From: Pseudomonadota bacterium | Lineage (GTDB): Bacteria; Pseudomonadota; Alphaproteobacteria; Rhizobiales; Beijerinckiaceae | Direction of reading: 5' to 3' | NCBI GenBank assembly: GCA_021813805.1 | Contig: JAKAJL010000014.1 | Coordinates: 22,065 to 86,064 of the forward strand | DNA: 64,000 nt | Shown here: piece by piece, positions 30,838 through 39,755 of the stretch | How positions within the stretch are numbered: the first letter of the stretch is position 1 | Layout: each line of letters opens with the position of its first letter | Made by a program: the position numbers and the translations under genes | The notes under the pieces: generated by a model | What the model saw: only the letters and a program-made list of their open reading frames with translations | Told to the model about the DNA's origin: nothing | Database searches by the model: none

Positions 30838-31608
30838 TCACGCTCCCTGTTGCGCCGGCCAGACGGCGCGCGCGTCGACGACGATGGCGGCCGGCTCCGC
30901 CGGGCAGATCGTCTCGCAGAAGCCGCAGCCGACGCAGGATTGATGAACGACGGGAGTTCTGCGCTTGTCGCTCGCGTCGTCGGTCAGCTTTTCCAGGGTG
31001 ATCGCGCCGTTGATCGGGCATTCGCGCACACAAAGATCGCAGAGTTCGAGATCGTAAGGATGCTCGGCCAGTTCGATCGGCTTCCAGCGGTTGACGGACA
31101 TGTATCGGTGCAGGATGTTCGAATGTTCGCCGCGCGCGGCGCCCTTGAAGCCGCGGCCCTGGCGCGCCAGGCAGCGATCGGGTCCCGCAAGCCGCGCGAC
31201 GCCCATCCGGACCTGCTCCTTGGCCGAAATGTCATGCGACAGCGCGCCGGTCGGGCAGGCCAGAACGCACTGCACGGCGTCGCAGGAGAAATCGCAGCCC
31301 TGTTTGCGCGCGTCGAGAAAAGGCGTGCCGATGCCATAACCCTCGTCGATATCGGCGAGATGGATGGCCTGGACCGGGCAGACCTGGACGCATTGCCCGC
31401 ATTTGATGCAGGCGGCGAGGAATTCATGTTCGGCGATCGCCCCGGGCGGGCGCAGCCGTTCGCGCCAACGCCTGACGATGGGAATGAAACCCAGCATCGA
31501 CAGCCCGGTGAAAACGCCCGCGGCGACGGCGGAGCGCAGCAGACGGCGGCGCTCCTCGCTCTTGAGCTTTTTCCCGTCGCGCTCGAACAATCGGTCGAAG
31601 AACGACAT
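30838..31608 (-). CDS. nosG: NosG/NapG-like 4Fe-4S ferredoxin
   Basis: Four cysteine clusters (CIKCGQCVQVCP, CDLCVRECP, CVGCGFCETICP); start at ATG 31608. Confidence 0.83.
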   Translation of the reverse strand: MSFFDRLFERDGKKLKSEERRRLLRSAVAAGVFTGLSMLGFIPIVRRWRERLRPPGAIAEHEFLAACIKCGQCVQVCPVQAIHLADIDEGYGIGTPFLDARKQGCDFSCDAVQCVLACPTGALSHDISAKEQVRMGVARLAGPDRCLARQGRGFKGAARGEHSNILHRYMSVNRWKPIELAEHPYDLELCDLCVRECPINGAITLEKLTDDASDKRRTPVVHQSCVGCGFCETICPAEPAAIVVDARAVWPAQQGA

Positions 31609-31610
31609 GT

Positions 31611-32861
31611 CTATCCTCCCGCCGCCTCGCTTCCGTCGCTGAAGGAATGCGTCGCCGGCTTGCTGTCGCGCAGGACGAGAACGGGCTTGGAGAATGGCGC
31701 AAGCCGCGAAAGGAATTCGATGGCTTCGAGCGCGGGCGAGCCGCGATAGAAACTGGCCATCGGCTTTTCCGCCCAGAGCTTGTCGGCATAGGAATAGATT
31801 TCGAACGGCGTCTCGCCGACGCCGGTATGCTTGCGGTCGAAGCCCTGGTAGTCGTCCCAATAATTGCCGTCCCATTGGCTCGCGGTCGCGCCGCCGCCGT
31901 TCTGGACCATGACATTGGTGAAATTGCCGACGAAATTGTTGCCGGTGTAAATGTTGCTTTCCTGATCGCGATGATATTGCACCGCGATGCCGTTGAAGGC
32001 GAAACGATTGCCGCGAAGGATGTTGGGCCGGTCAGGATCGGACGGGGAATTGTCGTTGTAAAGGCCGATGGCGCAGTCGATGACGAGATTGTTCTCCAGG
32101 ATCACGTTGTCCGCCTCCTTGAGGCCGATTCCCTTGCCGACGGCGCCGTTGCTGCGCGCGATGCGGTTGCCGATCAGTTTCAGGTCGCTGGAGAACATGG
32201 AGAAAATGCCGACGGTGTTCTCGACATAGGCGTTGGCCTCGGCGGTGTTGCCGTTGGCGTACATGAAATGCGTGCCGTAGCGGCCGTTCTCGATCCGGTT
32301 GCCCTTGAAGAGATTGCGGGTCGAATATTCGAAGATCACGTCGCGATGGGCGATCACCTCGTTGCCTTCGATCCGGTTGTCGTTCGACCACCAGACGCGG
32401 ATTCCGTCGCCGCGCATGTCTTCAGTCCCCGCTCCGCCGATGATGCGGTTGGCGCGCAGGATATTGTTGTTCGAGCGCTGCACGTCCAGGCCGATCAGGC
32501 AGTCCCGCAGAATGTTGTCCTTGACGATGCTGAAGCTCGCGTTCTGCAACCGAAGGCAGGCGTCGCCATTCTCGTGGCGCTGGCCGCTGTGCTCGATCGT
32601 CACGCCGGCGATCGTGATCTGGGAGCCGCTCAAGGTCAGCACGGTTCCCACGTCATTGCCGGTCAGGATCACGGCGCCGGCGCCATCGAGCGTCAGCGGC
32701 TTTGTGATCGCAACGGGTCCGGAATAGCGACCGGGCGGCGGACGCAGCACGCCGCCGGACGGCGCGGCGTCCACTAGCGGCTGGAGCGGCGCCGCCTCGT
32801 CGCACCGCGCCGCGGCGGCGGCGGCGAGCAGGGCGAAGGCCGCCAGGGCGAGGGGTTTCAT
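31611..32861 (-). CDS. nosD: NosD nitrous oxide reductase maturation protein
   Basis: Signal peptide and right-handed beta-helix (CASH-type) repeats; start at ATG 32861. Confidence 0.92.
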   Translation of the reverse strand: MKPLALAAFALLAAAAAARCDEAAPLQPLVDAAPSGGVLRPPPGRYSGPVAITKPLTLDGAGAVILTGNDVGTVLTLSGSQITIAGVTIEHSGQRHENGDACLRLQNASFSIVKDNILRDCLIGLDVQRSNNNILRANRIIGGAGTEDMRGDGIRVWWSNDNRIEGNEVIAHRDVIFEYSTRNLFKGNRIENGRYGTHFMYANGNTAEANAYVENTVGIFSMFSSDLKLIGNRIARSNGAVGKGIGLKEADNVILENNLVIDCAIGLYNDNSPSDPDRPNILRGNRFAFNGIAVQYHRDQESNIYTGNNFVGNFTNVMVQNGGGATASQWDGNYWDDYQGFDRKHTGVGETPFEIYSYADKLWAEKPMASFYRGSPALEAIEFLSRLAPFSKPVLVLRDSKPATHSFSDGSEAAGG

Positions 32862-33523
32862 TTTTCGCCCCGCCCGCCTTGCAATTGCTTGCGCCGCAAC
32901 AGAACCGCGAGGATGAGGGCGAACGACGCGGCGACCAGCAGGCCGAAACCATAGGTCGGGTAGGAGAAGGTGGAGAACTGCGCCACCTTGCCCTCGCCGA
33001 ACACCGTCGGCATGAAAGGCTTGACGGTGAAGGCGCCCCAGGGGTTCAGCGTATGGCCGAAATACCAGAGCCAGCCCGAATAATCGATGACGAAGCCGAC
33101 GGGCACGAGAATCGCCGGCAGCGCCAGCAGCCACCAGAACGGACCGGAATAGAACATGAAGGCGACCAGCAGCAGGCCCATCGCGACAAACAGATAGGGC
33201 GCGAGCATGATTTCGTATTTCGCGCCCTCGGCGATCGGCTTCATGCCGATATAATGGTTGATCGTGTTCATCTCGTGGACGCAGTCCAGCGCCTCGTCAT
33301 TGTCCACGTCGATTTCGGTTCTCGGTCGGGTGTGGCAGCCGTTCATGACGCCGTTGAAGTGAAATTCGATGCGGATGCCGTCGGGAAAGGCGTCCGGCGG
33401 ATATTGCGGCGCCGTGAGCGCGACCCACCATATCGGCGAGAAATAAGCGACGGCGAGCAAGGCCATGGCGGCGAGGGTCAGCAGGCGGAACGGCGCGGCG
33501 CCTGATTTTCCGGACGTAGTCAT
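32858..33523 (-). CDS. nos-cluster integral membrane protein (clade II nos-associated)
   Basis: Multiple TM helices, located between nosD and cytochrome c genes; start at ATG 33523. Confidence 0.65.
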   Translation of the reverse strand: MTTSGKSGAAPFRLLTLAAMALLAVAYFSPIWWVALTAPQYPPDAFPDGIRIEFHFNGVMNGCHTRPRTEIDVDNDEALDCVHEMNTINHYIGMKPIAEGAKYEIMLAPYLFVAMGLLLVAFMFYSGPFWWLLALPAILVPVGFVIDYSGWLWYFGHTLNPWGAFTVKPFMPTVFGEGKVAQFSTFSYPTYGFGLLVAASFALILAVLLRRKQLQGGRGEK

Positions 33524-33766
33524 TGATCGCTCCGCATGAAAAGAATTCTGGATCGCCTCGTGTCCCGATCCCTCGTCAATCTGGCGCCATTGCTGAATTG
33601 CGGTCATGCGATGACGCAAACAGCAATGCTGATGACGTTTCTTCCTCGGGTTCGGGGAGGAGGCCCGGAAGCGCGGCGTTCACGAAGCGCCGCCCGCGCG
33701 CGGCAGCTGCGCCGCGCCCGTGTCGGTTCAGATCGTCGACAAGTCTTGCGGCCGAGGCCGCAAGCC

Positions 33767-34525
33767 TCAATCGAAATCCGGATTCTTCCAGCCATGCGGC
33801 CCGAGCTTGTCCTTCGGCGGCGAAAGCTGCGCGACATAGCTTAGCACGTCCACCATGTCCTTGTCGGAAAAGCCCTTGATCTGCGCGATCATGTCGGGAT
33901 TGGCGTTGCGCCGCTTGCCCTGCTGGATCCATTTGAACTGGCGCAGCAGATATTCGTAATGCTGCCCCTGGATGCGCGGGTAGTATTTCTCCTCGTTGCC
34001 TTCGCCCTTGTCGCCGTGGCAGCGCACGCAATTGTCGGCGTAGAGCTTGGCGCCGTGGGCGAGGTCCGCAGTGGCCGGTCCCTTGCCATTATCCGGGTTC
34101 ATCGGCAGGCTGGCGATATAGGCCGTCACGTCGGATACCGACTGCTCGCCGCCGATCTCGGACGTCAAAGCGAAAGGATACATCGTCGGATTGTCGCGGT
34201 TGCCTTCGCGAATGTCGGTCAGCTGCTTGATCAGCACGGTGCGATACTGGCCGGCGAGTTCAGGGAAGGTGCCGTCGGTTCGCCCCCAACCCTCGGGCAT
34301 GTGGCAGGCCGAGCAAACCTCGAAAACCTCCTTGCCATGCTTGAGATCCGGCTTCAACTCCAGCGCCTTCTCGCGCTCGCCGCCCTGGACCATCCATTGA
34401 TGCTTCTTGCCCTCGGCGTCCGTCGTCACCTTGGAGGCGTCAGCTTTCGGGGCGGTATCCGCCGCGCGGACCGCTGTCGTCAGCGCAAGAACCGAGGCGA
34501 GCGCAACTACAACCTTCGTTTTCAT
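33767..34525 (-). CDS. Diheme cytochrome c (clade II nos-associated)
   Basis: Signal peptide, CSACH and CVRCH motifs; start at ATG 34525. Confidence 0.85.
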   Translation of the reverse strand: MKTKVVVALASVLALTTAVRAADTAPKADASKVTTDAEGKKHQWMVQGGEREKALELKPDLKHGKEVFEVCSACHMPEGWGRTDGTFPELAGQYRTVLIKQLTDIREGNRDNPTMYPFALTSEIGGEQSVSDVTAYIASLPMNPDNGKGPATADLAHGAKLYADNCVRCHGDKGEGNEEKYYPRIQGQHYEYLLRQFKWIQQGKRRNANPDMIAQIKGFSDKDMVDVLSYVAQLSPPKDKLGPHGWKNPDFD

Positions 34526-34654
34526 GTCCTTCTCCACTCGAAGCGAGCAAAACTCACCCTTTCGCTGAATTGCCAAGCAATTCACACGATATTCATGACG
34601 AAAAATTCTTCGCCAAAATTTTTGAATTGTTATCCGCGAAATGAAAGTTTGGCT

Positions 34655-34668
34655 TTGACCTGGCGCAA
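34655..34668 (-). promoter_or_regulatory. Imperfect Crp/Fnr-type box TTGAC-CTGG-CGCAA (as read on + strand)
   Basis: About 130 bp upstream of the diheme cytochrome c gene. Confidence 0.4.
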
Positions 34669-34674
34669 ACTACA

Positions 34675-35328
34675 TCATTTTTGTGCCGCGCGATTAATCT
34701 GCGACAGATATTCTGCAAGCGCGTCGATATCGGCGTCGCTGAGGGAGGCCACCACGGGCCTCATGATCTTGGAGGGGCCGTTGGTGCGGACGCCGTCGCG
34801 AATTTCCTTGATCTGCAGGACGAGGTAGTTCTTCTTCTGCCCGCCAACCACGGGATAACCGGGCATGGGCTTCAAACCTTGGTCGCCGTGACAGGCGGCG
34901 CAGCCTGTATCGTCATAGAGTTTCGCGCCTTTGGCGACCTGGGCGGCGTCGCCGGGTTGAGCCGGCGCCGGGGGTGGCTGCGTCGAGAGCCACGCCGCGA
35001 TGGTCTTCAATTCCTGGTCGCTGACGATGCTCATCACGTCCTTCATCGCTTGGGTGCGCGGATAGCCGCGCGCGTCGGGGCCGGAGACGCGCTTGCCCGA
35101 TGCGATGTCCTTCATCTGCTCGAAGAGATAGGCCTCGTTCTGGCCGGCGAGATTGGGATACATCATGATCGCCTTCGCCCCGTTCTTGCCGTGGCAGGCG
35201 ATGCAGGTGCGGGTCATGAAGAGTTGCTTGCCCGTCGCCGCGTCTTCCGCACGCGCGGGAATGTTCAACGTCGCCAGGATAGTGGCCAGCGACAAGGCGG
35301 CGAGCTTCGATTTTGCGAGAAATGTCAT
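34675..35328 (-). CDS. Diheme cytochrome c (c553/c4-like)
   Basis: Signal peptide, CIACH and CAACH motifs. Confidence 0.88.
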   Translation of the reverse strand: MTFLAKSKLAALSLATILATLNIPARAEDAATGKQLFMTRTCIACHGKNGAKAIMMYPNLAGQNEAYLFEQMKDIASGKRVSGPDARGYPRTQAMKDVMSIVSDQELKTIAAWLSTQPPPAPAQPGDAAQVAKGAKLYDDTGCAACHGDQGLKPMPGYPVVGGQKKNYLVLQIKEIRDGVRTNGPSKIMRPVVASLSDADIDALAEYLSQINRAAQK

Positions 35329-35361
35329 GGCTGATCGCGCCGTTGTTTGACCTGCAAAAGA

Positions 35362-35384
35362 GGGGGGCGGACGATCCGCCCCCC
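35362..35384 (-). terminator. GC-rich hairpin followed by a short T-run downstream of nosZ
   Basis: GGGGGGCGGA-CGA-TCCGCCCCCC perfect 10-bp stem; minus-strand continuation TCTTTTGC; 17 bp beyond the nosZ stop. Confidence 0.65.
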
Positions 35385-35401
35385 AAGCGTTTCCGTAAGG
35401 C

Positions 35402-37699
35402 TTATTTCACCTTTTTCGCGCCGTTCTGTTCAAGGTAGGTCTTGGCGCGCAGGCCGATGTCGGCGGCTTTCACCTGATATTGCCACCATTGGTTCGCCCA
35501 GAGCATCGCGTTCTGCCAATCGCCCTTCTTGGAGAAGTCGTCGGCCTTGGCGCGCGCGTCCTTGGCGAAATTGAGCTGATCGGTCGCGTCTGACACCAGG
35601 GCCACCACCGTCGGGAAATCCTTGTAATTGACGGAGGTGATGTAAGCGACGACGCTGTCGATCACGGCCTGGGTGTCGAGGTTTTCCTTGTACTGCTTGT
35701 CGAAGTCGGCCTTGGTATAGGTCTGGCCGGTGCTGAACGCGGCGGGCTGAGCCACCGCGCCGCCCTTGGGCGCGACCATCAGATAGCCTTCCATCTCCAG
35801 ATGCAGCGCCGAGCAGAACTCGGTGCAGTAATAGGGATAGACGCCGGCCTTGACGTTCTGGATCGTCGCCGAGGCGGTCTTGCCCGGCTCCAGCGACAAT
35901 TGAACGTCGTGCTGGGCGACGGCGAAGCCGTGGGTCTCGTCCTCCGCGCGCTCGGCGTTGGTCCAGTGATAGATCACCGTATCGCCTTCCTGCGCCTGGA
36001 CGATTTCCGGATTGTAGTGCGAGCGGATGACCGTGCCGAAGACTTCGACCTTGCCCGGCGATCGGTCGATATGCTCCGAACCCGGACGCACGGCAAAGGG
36101 CGAGGCCTCCTCGGTGCGGCTGTTGGTGCCGTATTTGTAGCGAACCAGCGGCTTCAGCTTGTCGAGAGAGATCGCGACCGCGTAATGCGGCTCGCCAAGC
36201 GGAAGCGGCATGTCGTAGAGCAGTTTCATCTTGTCGCCGCTGATGTCGATCAGCTCCTCGTTCTGCGGATGCAGCGGGCCGACGGGGTCGAAACGGTCGA
36301 TGGCGAGCTTGTTGAGCGCGACGAGATATTTGCCCTTTGGATGCTCGGTGTCGCCTTCCATCGTCATCAGATGGCCGATGTTGTAAAAGACGGGAATCTT
36401 GTCGAGAACCTTACCCTCGCAATAGTTCCACTTCACCACCTGGCTATCGACATAGAGCGAGGTGTAAACGATGCAGGGTTTGCTGTCGAACTGGTTGTGC
36501 AGCGGGCCGAGGCCGAGCGCGACCTGCACATGCAGGGATTTTTTCATGTCGAGGATCGGAATGCCGTAAGGATCCTTGCCGGCGAAATCCTTGGCCTCGA
36601 TGAGTTTCTGCATCTTGTCGAAATCATAGACCGAGTCATGCGTGTCGAGCTTGCCGCTGACGACGACATATTTGCCGTCTGGAGAGACATCGACGCCATG
36701 CGGGCTCTTCGGTTCGGGCACGAGATAGAGCAGACCCTCGTCGATCGCGGTCTTGAGCCGGATCACCGCCATGCCGTTGATCTTTTCGACCTTGCCCGCC
36801 TTGAAGACCGCTTCGGCCTTCTTCCAGTTGATCACGTGCAGGAGGTCGGTGTCATGCGCTGAACAACCCGCTTCGAAGGGCGGACGGCCGGATTCAATGC
36901 CACCCACGTAACGCTCGGTGCAGAGCGAGTTGGTGAAGCTCCAGTCGTTCGACGGTCCCTTGCCGGTCGAGGTCAGATCCTGGCTGTAGGGCGGAAGCTC
37001 GATGGTGAAGGAATTTTCCGGCTCGATCATGCCTTTTTGGCGGTTGAACTTCCAGTAAGTGATGCCGCCGCGATAATCGTTGAACTTGTCGAGACCCTGG
37101 TATTTGCGGTCGAGCGTTCCGGGATATTGCGACGCCTCGACGACATATTCCGTGTTGTTGGTGACGAAGGCGCCGCCGTGGTCGGTCGTCAGGATCGGAT
37201 TGACGACGATCTGCCGCGTTTCGAAGTCCTTGAGGCCGATGACCGCGATGCGGGGCGTCGACTTGTCGTTGATGAACAGATATTGCCCATCGTAGTCGCC
37301 GTTCGTTTTGGAAAGATTCGGGTGGTGGGTGTCGCCCCATGTGATCGGCTTGCCCTCGGGCGTCTTCGACGAGGCGAGGATCGCCTTCGATTCGTCGTCA
37401 TAGCCGAAGCCCTGCCAGGGCTCGCGATTGAACACCGCGATATATTTGATGATGCGCATCGACGGGATGCCGAAGACGATGACGCCGCCATATTGGCCGC
37501 CGGAGGCGAATGAGAGGAATTCGTCGCGCCCGCCGGTCGGCGTGTAGGTCTTGGCGGCGGCGAGCACATTCTCCTCTGTCAGATTGCGCCGCTTCATCAC
37601 ATCCTGAAGCGATTCATCCGCGAAGGCGGAGCCGACAAAAGCGGCGGTCATTCCCAGCGCGCTCGCCAGCATGGTGGTCTTCATCAGTCTGGATTTCAT
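35402..37699 (-). CDS. nosZ: Nitrous oxide reductase, clade II (Sec-exported) type
   Basis: CuA motif YYCTEFCSALHLEM; signal peptide MKSRLMKTTMLASALGMTAAFVGSAFA lacks a twin-arginine motif; start at ATG 37699. Confidence 0.92.
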   Translation of the reverse strand: MKSRLMKTTMLASALGMTAAFVGSAFADESLQDVMKRRNLTEENVLAAAKTYTPTGGRDEFLSFASGGQYGGVIVFGIPSMRIIKYIAVFNREPWQGFGYDDESKAILASSKTPEGKPITWGDTHHPNLSKTNGDYDGQYLFINDKSTPRIAVIGLKDFETRQIVVNPILTTDHGGAFVTNNTEYVVEASQYPGTLDRKYQGLDKFNDYRGGITYWKFNRQKGMIEPENSFTIELPPYSQDLTSTGKGPSNDWSFTNSLCTERYVGGIESGRPPFEAGCSAHDTDLLHVINWKKAEAVFKAGKVEKINGMAVIRLKTAIDEGLLYLVPEPKSPHGVDVSPDGKYVVVSGKLDTHDSVYDFDKMQKLIEAKDFAGKDPYGIPILDMKKSLHVQVALGLGPLHNQFDSKPCIVYTSLYVDSQVVKWNYCEGKVLDKIPVFYNIGHLMTMEGDTEHPKGKYLVALNKLAIDRFDPVGPLHPQNEELIDISGDKMKLLYDMPLPLGEPHYAVAISLDKLKPLVRYKYGTNSRTEEASPFAVRPGSEHIDRSPGKVEVFGTVIRSHYNPEIVQAQEGDTVIYHWTNAERAEDETHGFAVAQHDVQLSLEPGKTASATIQNVKAGVYPYYCTEFCSALHLEMEGYLMVAPKGGAVAQPAAFSTGQTYTKADFDKQYKENLDTQAVIDSVVAYITSVNYKDFPTVVALVSDATDQLNFAKDARAKADDFSKKGDWQNAMLWANQWWQYQVKAADIGLRAKTYLEQNGAKKVK

Positions 37700-37813
37700 C
37701 TTTGCCCCCTTCGGCAAAAGCTCCCGCTCGGGCGGCCGAACCCGCGCGCCGCCCCTCCGCGCCTGCGAAGTTCTGTCAACGAGGGGAACATAGACGCCCA
37801 TGGCTCAACCGCA

Positions 37814-37827
37814 TTGACTTTTGTCAA
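37814..37827 (-). promoter_or_regulatory. Perfect Crp/Fnr-type box TTGAC-TTTT-GTCAA (+ strand reading) upstream of nosZ
   Basis: About 115 bp upstream of nosZ ATG. Confidence 0.78.
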
Positions 37828-38469
37828 GTACGAATACTTGAATTTGCGCCGCAACTTCGAAATCCGTGCGAAAGGATGTTGTCGCGCAAATAGAATTTCG
37901 TCGTATTGGCGGCTTTTCGACGCTGCGCAAATTCGTCCGAGACGGGTGGCGGGCCATGGAAAAAGTCTCCGTTGGTGAAGCCCGAGGAACCGATGGACCG
38001 GAGCGCCGAAACGGACGCCGCCGCCGGATCAGGGGCGCGCAAACCGTTGGCGAGCATGAATTTCAGGCCGGGGACCGTCGCTTCTTTGCCGGCGTCCTTA
38101 CGGCGAAAACATATTGGGCGACATGACATTGCCATGCCGGGGGATTTCACTCGTCGGGCGTGCGTCGCGCGAGCGCGCCTGGCCGGTGGGTGGGAAAATC
38201 ATGCCGGCGCGTCTTTTTGCCGCGGCGCTTCGCCGGGCGCTGGATCGGATGCGGAATGGTCCGGCGGCGAGCGCGGCGGGCCGCGAAGGCCGGCGCGGAC
38301 GTCGGGGCGAGGTTCGGGAGCATTTTGTCGAGCCTTTGTTGCGCCTAAGCAAACAGGCGCGGCGGAGCCCGTTGACACCGGCTTCGGCGGCGCCTAGCGG
38401 ATATGCGAGGGCTCATTCTCGCCATGGCGGATGCGCCCGAGCCGCATGGTCTTGAACGAGATTTTCGCG

Positions 38470-38931
38470 ATGAAGAACCGACTTGCCTTAGCCGCCCTCG
38501 TCCTGTGGGGCGTGACCGTCGCCGGCGCGGGCTTCATGTTCGTGCGCGGGCGGACGGCGCCTGCGTCCGATGGCCGCACCGCCGTCCTCCTCGCCCCCGC
38601 CGATCGCGATTTCGTGCTCGCGGAGATGCGCAATCTGCTGGAAGCGACGCAGAACATCGCCGCGGCGCTCGCCGAGGACGACCGCGCGAAGCTTGCGGCG
38701 GCGGCGCGTTTGGGCGGACGGGGATCGGTCAAGGGCGTTCCGGCCGACTTGCTGGTCCGCTTGCCCGTGGACTTCAAACAGGCGGGCATGGCGATGCATG
38801 GCGGCTTTGACAAGATCGCCGAGGCGGCGGATCGCGGCGAGAGCATGAAACAGCTGAACGCGCGTCTCGCCGACCAGCTGAATCTTTGCGTCGGCTGCCA
38901 CCAGACCTACCGGATCGACGCGGTCCATTGA
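38470..38931 (+). CDS. Cytochrome c'-like protein with C-terminal heme motif
   Basis: N-terminal signal/anchor; single CVGCHQTYR near the C-terminus, as in cytochrome c'. Confidence 0.65.
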   Translation: MKNRLALAALVLWGVTVAGAGFMFVRGRTAPASDGRTAVLLAPADRDFVLAEMRNLLEATQNIAAALAEDDRAKLAAAARLGGRGSVKGVPADLLVRLPVDFKQAGMAMHGGFDKIAEAADRGESMKQLNARLADQLNLCVGCHQTYRIDAVH

Positions 38932-38981
38932 CGCCTTTGCAGCGAGATTGTTTCGCAATCCGGCGAGCGGCCGGGGACTCC

Positions 38982-39587
38982 TCATTTCCCGTTGGGCGGC
39001 TCATCCGAAAACGGTTCGCCTTCGATGCAATGGCTTCCCGATGAACCAGCCTTGCAGACGCCGCCTGTAGGCCAGAGCGCGCCCTCGATCTGGGCTCCGT
39101 CGAGGCGAACCTTGCGCAGATCGACCATTTGGAGTCGCGCGCCGCGCAGGTCGGCGCCGCGCAGGTCGGCGCCTTCGAGCACGGAGAAACTGAAATCGGC
39201 CGCGCGCAGGTCGGCGCCGCGCAAGTCGGCGCCGTCCAGATGCGCCTGACGAAGCGTCGCGCCCTTCAGGGTCGCGCCCGAAAGGTCGGCCTGTTTCAGA
39301 TTGGCGGCGTAGAGATTGGCCCGCAGCAAATTGACGGATGGCAGCTTCGCGCCCTGAAGCTCCGAGGCGGAGAGATTCGCGTCGTGAAAATCCGCGCCGG
39401 AAAAATCCTGTCCGACGCCGTCAAAACCCCGCAAATCGGCTCCCGCGCAATTGGCGGACGGGTTTGGTTGGCATGCGCCCGCGCCCAGGGCCGGCAGGGG
39501 GCCGAGACAAACGGATATCAGCAAGGGCGCGGCGATCGCCCGCATGGGCGAACTTCGCCCCAGGCGTGAACCGGCAATGTTGCGCAT
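38982..39587 (-). CDS. Exported pentapeptide-repeat protein
   Basis: Repeated A(D/N)LxG units (ADLRGADLRAADFSF...ADLRGADLRGARL); N-terminal signal peptide; start uncertain. Confidence 0.85.
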   Translation of the reverse strand: MRNIAGSRLGRSSPMRAIAAPLLISVCLGPLPALGAGACQPNPSANCAGADLRGFDGVGQDFSGADFHDANLSASELQGAKLPSVNLLRANLYAANLKQADLSGATLKGATLRQAHLDGADLRGADLRAADFSFSVLEGADLRGADLRGARLQMVDLRKVRLDGAQIEGALWPTGGVCKAGSSGSHCIEGEPFSDEPPNGK

Positions 39588-39702
39588 TGATCCCGTCCTC
39601 GGGCTGAATCTGATCGTGAATGCTTCAAGCCCAAAACGCCCGCGGCGCGGCCGCCCCGGCTGAAGCTCGGGTCCCTTGTCCAACAAAGCGCCCGCGCGGT
39701 CC

Positions 39703-39716
39703 TTGACCATTGTCAA
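39703..39716 (-). promoter_or_regulatory. Perfect Crp/Fnr-type box TTGAC-CATT-GTCAA upstream of the pentapeptide-repeat gene
   Basis: About 116 bp upstream of the likely start. Confidence 0.72.
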
Positions 39717-39755
39717 GGCGGCGCGGCGTTTCAACCTGCGCCGGCGCGACCGCGC

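Noticed and set aside
31611-33134. N-terminally extended nosD ORF (507 aa)
   Set aside because: The extension overlaps the upstream membrane-protein gene; a signal peptide begins at ATG 32861, so that start is preferred.
35402-37801. nosZ start at 37801
   Set aside because: The first 34 codons are Arg/Pro-rich without export signal; ATG 37699 has a purine-rich RBS and a clean Sec signal peptide.
39129-39330. Short tandem DNA repeats (GGCGCCGCGCAGGTC-like)
   Set aside because: These are the coding repeats of the pentapeptide-repeat protein, not a CRISPR array; no spacers.
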